Shown one piece after another: positions 7,667 to 14,909 of a stretch of DNA of 40,912 nt. Under the pieces are notes generated by a model. It was not told the origin of the DNA. It saw only the letters and a program-made list of their open reading frames with translations, and did not search any database. Made by a program: the position numbers and the translations under genes. The stretch is from a virus, in IMG/VR virus record IMGVR_UViG_3300024319_000578, positions 1-40,912 of that record, one strand, 5' to 3'. Each line of letters opens with the position of its first letter. Positions within the stretch are counted from its first letter, which is position 1.

Positions 7667-9820
7667 ATGGCAGAAACAATTATCTCTCCAGGTGTATTCA
7701 CAAGAGAAAATGATATTTCATTTATTCAACCAGCCCCTGTAACAGCAGGAGCTGCAATTATCGGACCAGCAGTAAAAGGACCAGTAGAAATCCCAACATT
7801 AGTTACCTCTTATGGTGAGTATGTAAGGAAATTTGGTACTACTTTTGCATCAGGTTCGAACTCTTATGAATTCTTAACTTCTATCGCAGTTAAAAATTAT
7901 TTTCAACAAGGTGGTAACTCAGTATTAGTTTCTAGGGTAGTTACAGGATCATTCGATGCTGCTACATCGACTACTATTAGTAATACTACATCTACTACAG
8001 GTGTTGCAACAGCAACAGGATTCGTAGCTAGTTTTGCTCAAGCAGACGATACTCAACAGTATATTATTCAAGCACCAGACGGGACTGAATACAACTTTAC
8101 AGCAATTGTAGGAGATGTACCTGACGATATTCCATCGGCGAATCAATGGTACTTCTCTCCAGGAGCAGATGCTGACGAAACAGTAGACAACTTAGGAGCA
8201 GCAATCGATGGAGCCAATATAGCAGTAGTACATGGAGATAATGCAACATCAGACACACTACAACTAGACGGTAGAGTAGCAGGAATAGCAGCTAACGGAT
8301 ATATACTTAGAGTAGGAGATGCTGCTGGAAACGATCCTTCAGCAACTGCAGTAATAACTTTAGCAGGAGGTACAGAAACAACATCTACTACTACAAATTC
8401 ATTTATACTATCAACTTTAGGAGAAGGAACAATATATAATAATGCAACTAATGCTAATAATATCCCACAAAATTCTGATAGCTCACTAGTTAATGGTAGT
8501 TCGGATAACGTAAGATGGGAAATAAGTAACGTAAATAGCGATCTTGGAACATTTACATTAAGCATTCGTCAAGGAGATGATAGCTTAAAAAATAAAATTG
8601 TGCTAGAGACATTTAATAATGTATCTCTAGATCCTAATTCTCCTAACTATATAGAAAGTATTATAGGAAACCAACGTCAAGTATTATCAACAGACGGAGA
8701 TGGTTCAAAATACATTTCTACCCAAGGAGAATATGTTAATAAATCTAACTACGTAAGAGTACATTCAGTACCGGCACAAACATTAGATTACTTAGCAAAC
8801 GACGGAGTAACAATCAACACAGATTCACAAGGAGTAAGTTATGCTAGTTCTCTTCCAATAGCACAATCAGGATCATTCTTTGGAGCAACTGGAGGACATT
8901 TTGCTGCAGATAGACAAGCTAAATTTTTCGGTGACATAGACGGAATAGATACACAAGGTTTAACCGCAGATTGTTATTCCGATATTATATCAGTATTGGA
9001 AAACAGCGACGATTATATATTTAATATTATTTCAGCACCAGGATTAGCTTATAACTTAACCGGTCATGCTACAGAAATAGACAGTATTATATCTTTAGCA
9101 GAGACTAGAGGAGATTGTATATCAGTAGTTGATTTAGTAGATTATAGCGTAACAGGTGAAAGTACAGTAACAGGGCAAGCAACAGGACTTAACAGCTCTT
9201 ATGCAGCATCATACTGGCCATGGTTACAAACTAAATCTGCAACAGGAAGAAACGAATGGATTCCAGCATCAGTTGTAATACCAGGAGTATATGCTTTTAC
9301 AGATAATAGTTCAGCACCTTGGTTTGCACCAGCAGGATTAGTAAGAGGAGGAATTACAGGAGTAATACAAGCTCAAAAGAGATTAACAAGAACTCAGAGA
9401 GATACACTATACTCCAAAAAAGTTAACCCAATCGCTTCTTTCCCAGGACAAGGCATTTCAGTATTCGGTCAAAAAACTTTACAAACTAAAGCATCGTCTT
9501 TAGATAGAGTAAATGTAAGAAGATTGTTAATTGAATTGAAAAAGTTTATTGGCGATGAATCAAGAAACTTAGTATTCGAGCAAAACACATTAACAACTAG
9601 AAATAGATTCTTAGCTAGAGTTAATCCTTACTTAGAGTCAGTAGTACAGAGACAAGGTCTTTACGCTTATAGAGTAGTAATGGACGACACAAATAACACT
9701 GCAGACGTAGTAGACAGAAATCAACTTATAGGTCAAATCTTTATTCAACCAGCCAAGACTGCTGAATTCATAGTACTAGACTTTACAATTGAGCCAACAG
9801 GAGCAACTTTTGCAGGATAA
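7667..9820 (+). CDS. Contractile tail sheath protein (T4 gp18-like)
   Basis: The 717-residue protein has the classic sheath start, ISPGVFTRENDISFI, followed by AGAAIIGPAVKGPVEIPTLVTSYGEY. The central part (~residues 100-400) is a variable Thr/Asn/Ala-rich insertion, typical of the exposed domain. The C-terminal third holds the conserved sheath core, with VNPIASFPGQGISVFGQKTL, VNVRRLLIELKKFIG and a closing strand with FIVLDFTIEPTG. The length is close to T4 gp18 (659). Sheath subunits surround the tail tube and contract during infection. The tube gene follows directly, as in T4-like and other myoviruses. The sheath identity is secure. Confidence 0.97.
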   Translation: MAETIISPGVFTRENDISFIQPAPVTAGAAIIGPAVKGPVEIPTLVTSYGEYVRKFGTTFASGSNSYEFLTSIAVKNYFQQGGNSVLVSRVVTGSFDAATSTTISNTTSTTGVATATGFVASFAQADDTQQYIIQAPDGTEYNFTAIVGDVPDDIPSANQWYFSPGADADETVDNLGAAIDGANIAVVHGDNATSDTLQLDGRVAGIAANGYILRVGDAAGNDPSATAVITLAGGTETTSTTTNSFILSTLGEGTIYNNATNANNIPQNSDSSLVNGSSDNVRWEISNVNSDLGTFTLSIRQGDDSLKNKIVLETFNNVSLDPNSPNYIESIIGNQRQVLSTDGDGSKYISTQGEYVNKSNYVRVHSVPAQTLDYLANDGVTINTDSQGVSYASSLPIAQSGSFFGATGGHFAADRQAKFFGDIDGIDTQGLTADCYSDIISVLENSDDYIFNIISAPGLAYNLTGHATEIDSIISLAETRGDCISVVDLVDYSVTGESTVTGQATGLNSSYAASYWPWLQTKSATGRNEWIPASVVIPGVYAFTDNSSAPWFAPAGLVRGGITGVIQAQKRLTRTQRDTLYSKKVNPIASFPGQGISVFGQKTLQTKASSLDRVNVRRLLIELKKFIGDESRNLVFEQNTLTTRNRFLARVNPYLESVVQRQGLYAYRVVMDDTNNTADVVDRNQLIGQIFIQPAKTAEFIVLDFTIEPTGATFAG

Positions 9821-9833
9821 ATTTAAATTAAGA

Positions 9834-9846
9834 TATTTATAATAAA
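9834..9846 (+). promoter_or_regulatory. Candidate late promoter TATTTATAATAAA before the tail tube gene
   Basis: Exact 13-mer, ending 12 bp before the tube ATG. A TTG-N19-GATATTT arrangement (9810-9838) also overlaps it, so the site could alternatively belong to the other promoter class. Confidence 0.4.
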
Positions 9847-9858
9847 CAATAAATAAAA

Positions 9859-10344
9859 ATGGCAGTATTAGATCCAAACGAAATTATGTTTAGAGCCTTC
9901 GAACCGAAGGTACAGAATAGATTCATCATGTATATGGATAACATTCCATCATTCATGGTAAAAACAGTATCAGCTCCTTCGTTTGAAGATGGGGAAGTTG
10001 TACTAGACCACATCAACTCTTATCGTAAGATTAGAGGAAAGAGAATGTGGAATGATATGGATATGACATTATATGATCCAATTACACCTTCCGGAGCTCA
10101 AGCAGTAATGGAGTGGGCAAGACTATCTTACGAATCAGTAACAGGTCGTGCAGGATATTCAGACTTCTACAAAAAAGACTTAACACTTAATGTATTAGGT
10201 CCTGTAGGAGATGTAGTATCGGAATGGATTATTAAAGGTGCATTCATTAAAACTATGTCACAAGGAGACTTTGACTGGTCATCGCCTGAAGCAGTTGAAT
10301 TATCAATGACTGTAGCAATGGATTATTGCGTACTTAATTACTAA
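9859..10344 (+). CDS. Tail tube protein (T4 gp19-like)
   Basis: The 161-residue protein matches T4 gp19 (163 residues) in size and in landmarks. These are FEPKVQNRFIMYMDNIPSFMVKT near the N-terminus, then SYRKIRGKRMWNDMDMTLYDPI, and a C-terminal GDFDWSSPEAVELSMTVAMDYC. It forms the inner rigid tube through which DNA passes. It sits immediately downstream of the sheath gene and is followed by a convincing terminator, so sheath and tube make a high-expression pair. A TATTTATAATAAA element lies just before its start. The identification is firm. Confidence 0.95.
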   Translation: MAVLDPNEIMFRAFEPKVQNRFIMYMDNIPSFMVKTVSAPSFEDGEVVLDHINSYRKIRGKRMWNDMDMTLYDPITPSGAQAVMEWARLSYESVTGRAGYSDFYKKDLTLNVLGPVGDVVSEWIIKGAFIKTMSQGDFDWSSPEAVELSMTVAMDYCVLNY

Positions 10345-10363
10345 TACAAGCCTTAACATAGAT

Positions 10364-10397
10364 AAAAGCTCGATTAATTTCGGGCTTTTGTTGTTTT
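10364..10397 (+). terminator. Intrinsic terminator after the tail tube gene
   Basis: The arms AAAAGCTCG (10364... within 10365-10373 register) and CGGGCTTTT (10381-10389) form a 9-bp stem with one G-U pair and an ATTAATTT-type loop. A T-rich tract (GTTGTTTT) follows. Its tail overlaps the TTG of the next promoter. Confidence 0.75.
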
Positions 10398-10420
10398 AAA
10401 AAAGTATTCTTCGTATATTT
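10391..10420 (+). promoter_or_regulatory. Promoter, TTG-N20-TATATTT
   Basis: TTG at 10391-10393 and TATATTT at 10414-10420, spaced by 20 bases, lie 32 bp before the gp26-like gene. The site starts inside the T-rich tail of the preceding terminator, a compact terminator-promoter junction. Confidence 0.55.
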
Positions 10421-10452
10421 ATATTAAGAACTAGTTTTAATTAATAAAATTT

Positions 10453-11196
10453 ATGGAACAAACACAAAAATTCCCAACAGAGATAGTAGACCTACCTTCT
10501 ATGGGTAAACTCTACTCAAAAGAATCCCCATTATCTAGCGGTACAATAGAAATGAAGTATATGACTGCTAAAGAAGAGGATATACTAACTAATCAAAACT
10601 ATATTGAAAAAGGTATAGTAATTGATAAATTGCTTAAAGCTCTTATAGTGGATAAGACTATTAACTATAATGAATTATTAACTGGAGATAAAAATGCACT
10701 GCTGATAGCAGCACGTATTCTAGGTTACGGGAAGGATTACGAATTTAATTATAGCGGTACAGTAGAAAAAGTTGATTTATCTCTATTAGATAATAAAAAA
10801 CTACATCCAGATATCGAAAAAGCAACTGAAAATGCTTTCAACTTTACCTTACCAACTACAGGACACGTCATTACATTTAAACTTCTATCACATGGAGATG
10901 AATCAGCAATAGATCAAGAAGTAAAAGGACTTAAAAAAATTAATAAAGAATCATCAGCTGAATTATCTACTAGACTAAAGCATATGATAACAGCAATTAA
11001 CGGTGAAACAGAGAAAAAAACAGTTAGATCATTCGTTGATAACCAATTCTTAGCAAGAGACTCTAGAGCGTTTAGAAAGTACCTTAGAGACTTTCAACCA
11101 GATGTAGACATGACATTCTACCCAGAGAATGGTCCAGAAGGGGGGATAGATATCCCAATTGGGGTTAATTTTCTTTGGCCTGACGCCGTCGTATAG
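10453..11196 (+). CDS. Baseplate hub / tail assembly chaperone (T4 gp26-like)
   Basis: The 247-residue protein resembles the T4-family baseplate hub assembly protein. It has LPSMGKLYSKESPLSSGTIE at the N-terminus, then MKYMTAKEEDILTNQNYI, ARILGYGKDYEF, and a terminal GVNFLWPDAVV. Such proteins are needed for hub and tail assembly. The position just upstream of the tape-measure gene is where many tailed phages encode a tail-assembly chaperone pair related by ribosomal frameshifting (lambda G/GT type). The stop codon lies inside an overlapping +1-frame ORF that continues with conserved-looking sequence, so a longer fusion product is plausible. The family call is from memory of T4-like proteins. 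Confidence 0.7.
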   Translation: MEQTQKFPTEIVDLPSMGKLYSKESPLSSGTIEMKYMTAKEEDILTNQNYIEKGIVIDKLLKALIVDKTINYNELLTGDKNALLIAARILGYGKDYEFNYSGTVEKVDLSLLDNKKLHPDIEKATENAFNFTLPTTGHVITFKLLSHGDESAIDQEVKGLKKINKESSAELSTRLKHMITAINGETEKKTVRSFVDNQFLARDSRAFRKYLRDFQPDVDMTFYPENGPEGGIDIPIGVNFLWPDAVV

Positions 11197-11425
11197 ATTA
11201 TCCGTATTTACGCAAATTCATGAAATAGTATTCCACGGCAAAGGAGGGTTTGATTACGATACGGTATACAATATGCCTATATGGTTAAGAAACTTTACTT
11301 TTCAGAAAATGCAAGATCATTTCGAAAAAGAAAAAGCCGAATATGATAAAGTAAATAAGAAATCACAGACAATGAAAGGCGGTAAAATGAAGAAACCATC
11401 CTATAGCACAAAGGCTCGTAAATAA
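11159..11425 (+). CDS. Overlapping +1-frame ORF, probable frameshifted extension of the gp26-like protein
   Basis: This ORF overlaps the preceding gene by 38 bases in the +1 frame. As an independent gene its only early start is a TTG with no obvious translation signal. The first ~12 residues merely shadow the upstream gene; the real-looking part starts at YRLSVFTQIHEIVFHGKGGF and continues DTVYNMPIWLRNFTFQ, then a Lys/Glu-rich tail. A TAG at 11147-11149 bounds the open frame, so any shift must occur between 11150 and the upstream stop at 11194. Candidate slip sites are CTT-T at 11173-11176 and GTC-GTA before TAG. The tape-measure gene follows. Alternatively it is a separate small gene. The coding nature is fairly sure; the expression mode is inferred. 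Confidence 0.65.
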   Translation: MGLIFFGLTPSYRLSVFTQIHEIVFHGKGGFDYDTVYNMPIWLRNFTFQKMQDHFEKEKAEYDKVNKKSQTMKGGKMKKPSYSTKARK

Positions 11426-11435
11426 TGCGGGCCTT
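11411..11435 (+). terminator. Hairpin overlapping the stop codon of the +1-frame ORF
   Basis: AAGGCTCG (11411-11418) pairs with CGGGCCTT (11428-11435) with one G-U pair and a 9-base loop that contains the stop codon. The shape matches the hairpin after the tube gene, but no U-run follows. It could be an attenuator, a processing site or a weak terminator. Confidence 0.4.
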
Positions 11436-11438
11436 AAC

Positions 11439-11451
11439 TATTTATAATAAA
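11439..11451 (+). promoter_or_regulatory. Candidate late promoter TATTTATAATAAA before the tape-measure gene
   Basis: Exact 13-mer ending 12 bp before the tape-measure ATG, the same spacing as before the tube gene. There is no TTG at the expected -33 position. Confidence 0.45.
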
Positions 11452-11463
11452 CTCAATATATAA

Positions 11464-14400
11464 ATGGCTAACGGAAATAATGATCCAAATCTAGATCCTA
11501 GTAATTTTGCAAGGAATAGAGAAGAGGTAACTAAGCTAAGTGAACAGTATAACAAGTTTGCTCAAGAAGAAGCTAAGAACAACGCAACTTCTTTAGATAA
11601 CGCCCGTATACTTAATGCAGAACTTAGAGATATACTGGGAGTCAAGCAAAACTTAAATGATCAAGATAAGACTCTTAGAAATTTAGGAAATGAGATTGTT
11701 AAAGCAGCACAACAGAATGTAGTCGAGCTCGGTAATGCAGGAACTATAAACAGAGAAATCTCTAAAGCTAAATCACTTCAAAATAAGCTTATAACAGAGA
11801 TGACCTCAATGACAGGAACTCTCAGCGAACATCAACAGGATATAGCACTACAAATAGCACAAGCGTATAACACTCAACAAGGATTATCTGCAGAGCTAGC
11901 AACGGCAACTACAACCCAAGCAGAACAGTTAAAGATTGTTAGGGAGCTAGAAAGTAAAACTAAGTCTATCGGAGTACTTACAGAAGAAGAATCAACTAGA
12001 CTTAAAGAACAACTAGCTGTTCAGAAAAACATACTCGACGAAGCAAATAACAGAGTTACTCAAGCCAGAGAACTTGAAGAACATGGAGATAAAGTAATTG
12101 CAGACCTTCAAGAGTCACTTGGACTAGAAGGTAAAGTAAATTCTTCAAACGCTAATAAATTAGCTGCTACTATAGCAATGAGCAGAGCGACAGATGAGAA
12201 TTTAGCTACTCTTAGAGAAGAAGAAAAGATACAACGAGCTATAGAAGATAGAATGGGTGTTACCGGTGCGTTAGTAGAAGGTACGGGTGCATTGATGGAA
12301 AGACTAGGTATGAGATCCGGTATATTTCAACAAGCCATGAAAGATGCTTCTGCAAATATGAAAGAAATGGCCGAGGAATCGGAAAGAGTAGATCCAATAA
12401 CCGGTAAAATATCAAAGAACTTTTCTAAAATGGACATAATGATGAAAGGTCTCGGGACTTTAGCATCTGGATTTGGAAAGGCATTATTTGATCCTCTAAG
12501 TATGGGGTTAAAAATTCTATCTGTACTATCGGAAATAAATAAAGCATCAGTTGAATTTACAAGACTAACCGGACAAGCAGCTTATAAAATGTCAGGTGTA
12601 GCTACAGAAACTTCTACAGCAGTAGACCTGATGAAAGTAGCTGCTGAATATACTAAACAAACCGGTATAAACGCTGCTGCTATATTTACTCCTGAACAGT
12701 TAGGTCAAATAGCAGATGCAAAAGACCTACTAGGATTATCAGCTGAACAAGCTGGTAGTTTAGGTACTATGATGAAATTGACCGGACAAAGTGCTGATGA
12801 GTTTCAAGGTAGTGTATTTGATGGAGTACAAGCATTAAATGAATCCGCAGATGCAGCCATCGCACCTACTGTAGCACTTCAAGACGTATTAGGAGCATCT
12901 GACGATATTAAAGCATCACTAGGAGGGAATCCAGAAGCATTAGGTAAGGCAGCAGCAGCAGCTAGAAAACTAGGAATGGACTTAGGTAAAGTAAATGCTA
13001 TAGCAGACGGATTACTAGATTTTGAATCTTCTATTGAAAACGAATTAGAAGCACAGTTACTTACTGGTAAAAATATAAACTTAAATAAAGCTAGAGAATT
13101 AGCATTAAATAACGATTTAGAAGGAGTAGCAAATGAATTAGCTAATCAAGGAGCATCCGCAGCTGAATTCGCAAAAATGAACCGCATACAGCAACAAGCT
13201 ATGGCTAAGGCTATGGGAATGTCTAGAGAAGAATTAGCTAAAATGGTTCTAACAGAAAAAGCTATGGCTGATATGACAGATGAGCAAAAAGCCGCAGCTA
13301 GAGGAGTAACCTTAGAACAATCCAAACAAATGGACATTCAGGAGCGTATGAAAAAAGCAGCTTTCAAGTTAGCAGAAGCATTCGCACCTATACTAGAAGC
13401 TGTAGTTCCTATAGTAGAGTTATTAGGTAAAGCAGCTGGATTAATCTCTCCACTTACTCCTTACCTATTAGGTGCATACGGTGCAATAAAGTTAATGAAT
13501 GGAGGACTAACAAACATAGCTTCAGGATTTGGTTCAATAGTTAAAAATTCAATGAACTTTGTCAAGAATTTAAGTCCTAAGAATTTTAACTTTTCTGCAA
13601 TAGGGAAAGCATTCCAAACAGGCTTTGGAGATAAATCTAAAGTTGTATTCGATGAATCAGCAAAAAGATTTAGAGATTTAGGTTCTGGTAAATTTGTTTC
13701 TGCCGATAAAGCAAAAGAATTAGGAGCTAAGATGCCTGACAGTCTGAAGAAAACAGGAGATACAGTTGGAGACTTAGGAGATAAGACAAAAAATGTAAAG
13801 GCAGATTCCGGAGCAGGCATCAGAGGATTTCTTAAAGGACTAGGGGATGGATTAGCATCTATCGGTAGACAGATAGGCGATGTTATAAAAGGTTCTATAG
13901 CTATAGGAGTAGCAGGATTAGCTTTAGCCGGTTCATTCGCACTTGCTTTAAAAATGGTGAAAGATGTAGATCCGGCACAAATGCTTGCATTTGCAGGATC
14001 GTTAAGTATGTTAGGACTAACCTTAGCAGTATTAGGAAAAGTTGGAGGAAGTATAATCCAAGGAGCTTTAGCAATGGGAATATTAGGAGTTGCTTTAATA
14101 CCCGCAGCATATGGATTTAGCCTATTAAAAGATATTAACCCAGGACAGATGTTTGCATTTGCCGGTGCATTGACTTTATTAGGATTAGCTGCAGCAGGAT
14201 TAGGATTCTTATTTCCTTTCATAGCATCAGGAGCAGGAGCAATTGCACTATTAGGAGCATCATTAATTCCAGCCGCACTAGCATTTAAACTACTCGGGAA
14301 TACTCCTATTGATTCTATTATTTCGAAATTGACTGGATTAGCAGCAATAGCACCTCAACTCCTATTAGTAGGAGCAGGACTAATGGGAATAGCAGCAGGC

Positions 14401-14658
14401 TTAGGAATGATAGCAATTTCAGGAATAGCAGCAATACCGGCTCTAGCCGCCTTATCTGCTTTTGCTTTAGTAGCATCACCATTAGCAGCACTTGGAGGAT
14501 TATTTGGAGATGGTGACGAACAAGAGGATAATTCACTGGCAGAGATATCAACTAAACTAGATACTCTTATATCAGTCGTATCAGCAGGTGGGAATGTATA
14601 CTTAGACGGAGATAAAGTAGGAGAAGCACAAGTATTGGGAACATATAAACTTTCTTAA
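11464..14658 (+). CDS. Tail tape-measure protein
   Basis: The 1,064-residue protein has the tape-measure plan. Long Gln/Glu/Lys/Ala-rich helices with coiled-coil character occupy residues ~1-290. A mixed helical region with many Ala/Gly segments follows. Clustered hydrophobic segments lie in the C-terminal third (about 815-1020, for example GSIAIGVAGLALAGSFALAL and LLLVGAGLMGIAAGLGMIAI). The end has EISTKLDTLISVVSAG and a short VYLDGDKVG strand. Tape-measure proteins set tail length and are ejected ahead of DNA, often inserting in the host membrane. It is the longest complete gene in the tail module and follows the assembly-chaperone locus, as expected. No peptidase or lysozyme motif is seen in it; those activities are on the 973-residue hub protein. 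Confidence 0.85.
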   Translation: MANGNNDPNLDPSNFARNREEVTKLSEQYNKFAQEEAKNNATSLDNARILNAELRDILGVKQNLNDQDKTLRNLGNEIVKAAQQNVVELGNAGTINREISKAKSLQNKLITEMTSMTGTLSEHQQDIALQIAQAYNTQQGLSAELATATTTQAEQLKIVRELESKTKSIGVLTEEESTRLKEQLAVQKNILDEANNRVTQARELEEHGDKVIADLQESLGLEGKVNSSNANKLAATIAMSRATDENLATLREEEKIQRAIEDRMGVTGALVEGTGALMERLGMRSGIFQQAMKDASANMKEMAEESERVDPITGKISKNFSKMDIMMKGLGTLASGFGKALFDPLSMGLKILSVLSEINKASVEFTRLTGQAAYKMSGVATETSTAVDLMKVAAEYTKQTGINAAAIFTPEQLGQIADAKDLLGLSAEQAGSLGTMMKLTGQSADEFQGSVFDGVQALNESADAAIAPTVALQDVLGASDDIKASLGGNPEALGKAAAAARKLGMDLGKVNAIADGLLDFESSIENELEAQLLTGKNINLNKARELALNNDLEGVANELANQGASAAEFAKMNRIQQQAMAKAMGMSREELAKMVLTEKAMADMTDEQKAAARGVTLEQSKQMDIQERMKKAAFKLAEAFAPILEAVVPIVELLGKAAGLISPLTPYLLGAYGAIKLMNGGLTNIASGFGSIVKNSMNFVKNLSPKNFNFSAIGKAFQTGFGDKSKVVFDESAKRFRDLGSGKFVSADKAKELGAKMPDSLKKTGDTVGDLGDKTKNVKADSGAGIRGFLKGLGDGLASIGRQIGDVIKGSIAIGVAGLALAGSFALALKMVKDVDPAQMLAFAGSLSMLGLTLAVLGKVGGSIIQGALAMGILGVALIPAAYGFSLLKDINPGQMFAFAGALTLLGLAAAGLGFLFPFIASGAGAIALLGASLIPAALAFKLLGNTPIDSIISKLTGLAAIAPQLLLVGAGLMGIAAGLGMIAISGIAAIPALAALSAFALVASPLAALGGLFGDGDEQEDNSLAEISTKLDTLISVVSAGGNVYLDGDKVGEAQVLGTYKLS

Positions 14659-14662
14659 CTTC

Positions 14663-14675
14663 TATTTATAATAAA
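14663..14675 (+). promoter_or_regulatory. Candidate late promoter TATTTATAATAAA
   Basis: Third exact copy of the 13-mer, 20 bp before the ATG of the 69-residue gene and just after the tape-measure stop. No TTG occurs at 19-20 bp upstream spacing. Confidence 0.45.
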
Positions 14676-14695
14676 ATAAATTTAAATTAATAATT

Positions 14696-14905
14696 ATGGC
14701 TAAAGGAATAATAAACAATCAACTACCTAATTCAACACTAGGACTTAAAGGAGTGACTCCTCCACAGAGAGCAGGAGCTAAAGGTAAATCTAGACTACAT
14801 TATGAGTCTTCGATTAACAACAACCCAGAAATTGCACAGAGTCCATCAGGATTAGACCTTAACGGAGTAACACCGGACAAATATTCAGATAACCCTCCAG
14901 CATAA
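14696..14905 (+). CDS. Small tail-module protein, function unknown
   Basis: The 69-residue protein is rich in Pro, Asn, Gly and Ser and looks largely unstructured. It contains two similar phrases, STLGLKGVTPPQRAG and SGLDLNGVTPDKYSD, which resemble the degenerate repeats in the next, much larger baseplate protein. Only 4 bases separate its stop from that gene's ATG, so the two are very likely co-translated. It may be an extension or assembly partner of the large protein. No recognised domain. Confidence 0.65.
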   Translation: MAKGIINNQLPNSTLGLKGVTPPQRAGAKGKSRLHYESSINNNPEIAQSPSGLDLNGVTPDKYSDNPPA

Positions 14906-14909
14906 GCTT

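Noticed and set aside
8143-8565. Antisense ORF (140 residues) opposite the sheath gene
   Set aside because: Shadow of the sheath reading frame, no promoter or leader on that strand, no recognisable motif.
13461-14222. Long antisense ORF (253 residues) opposite the tape-measure gene
   Set aside because: Long open antisense frames arise from the Ala/Gly/Leu-rich codon pattern of the tape measure; the peptide is Pro/Asn/Ala-rich with no start signal or domain.
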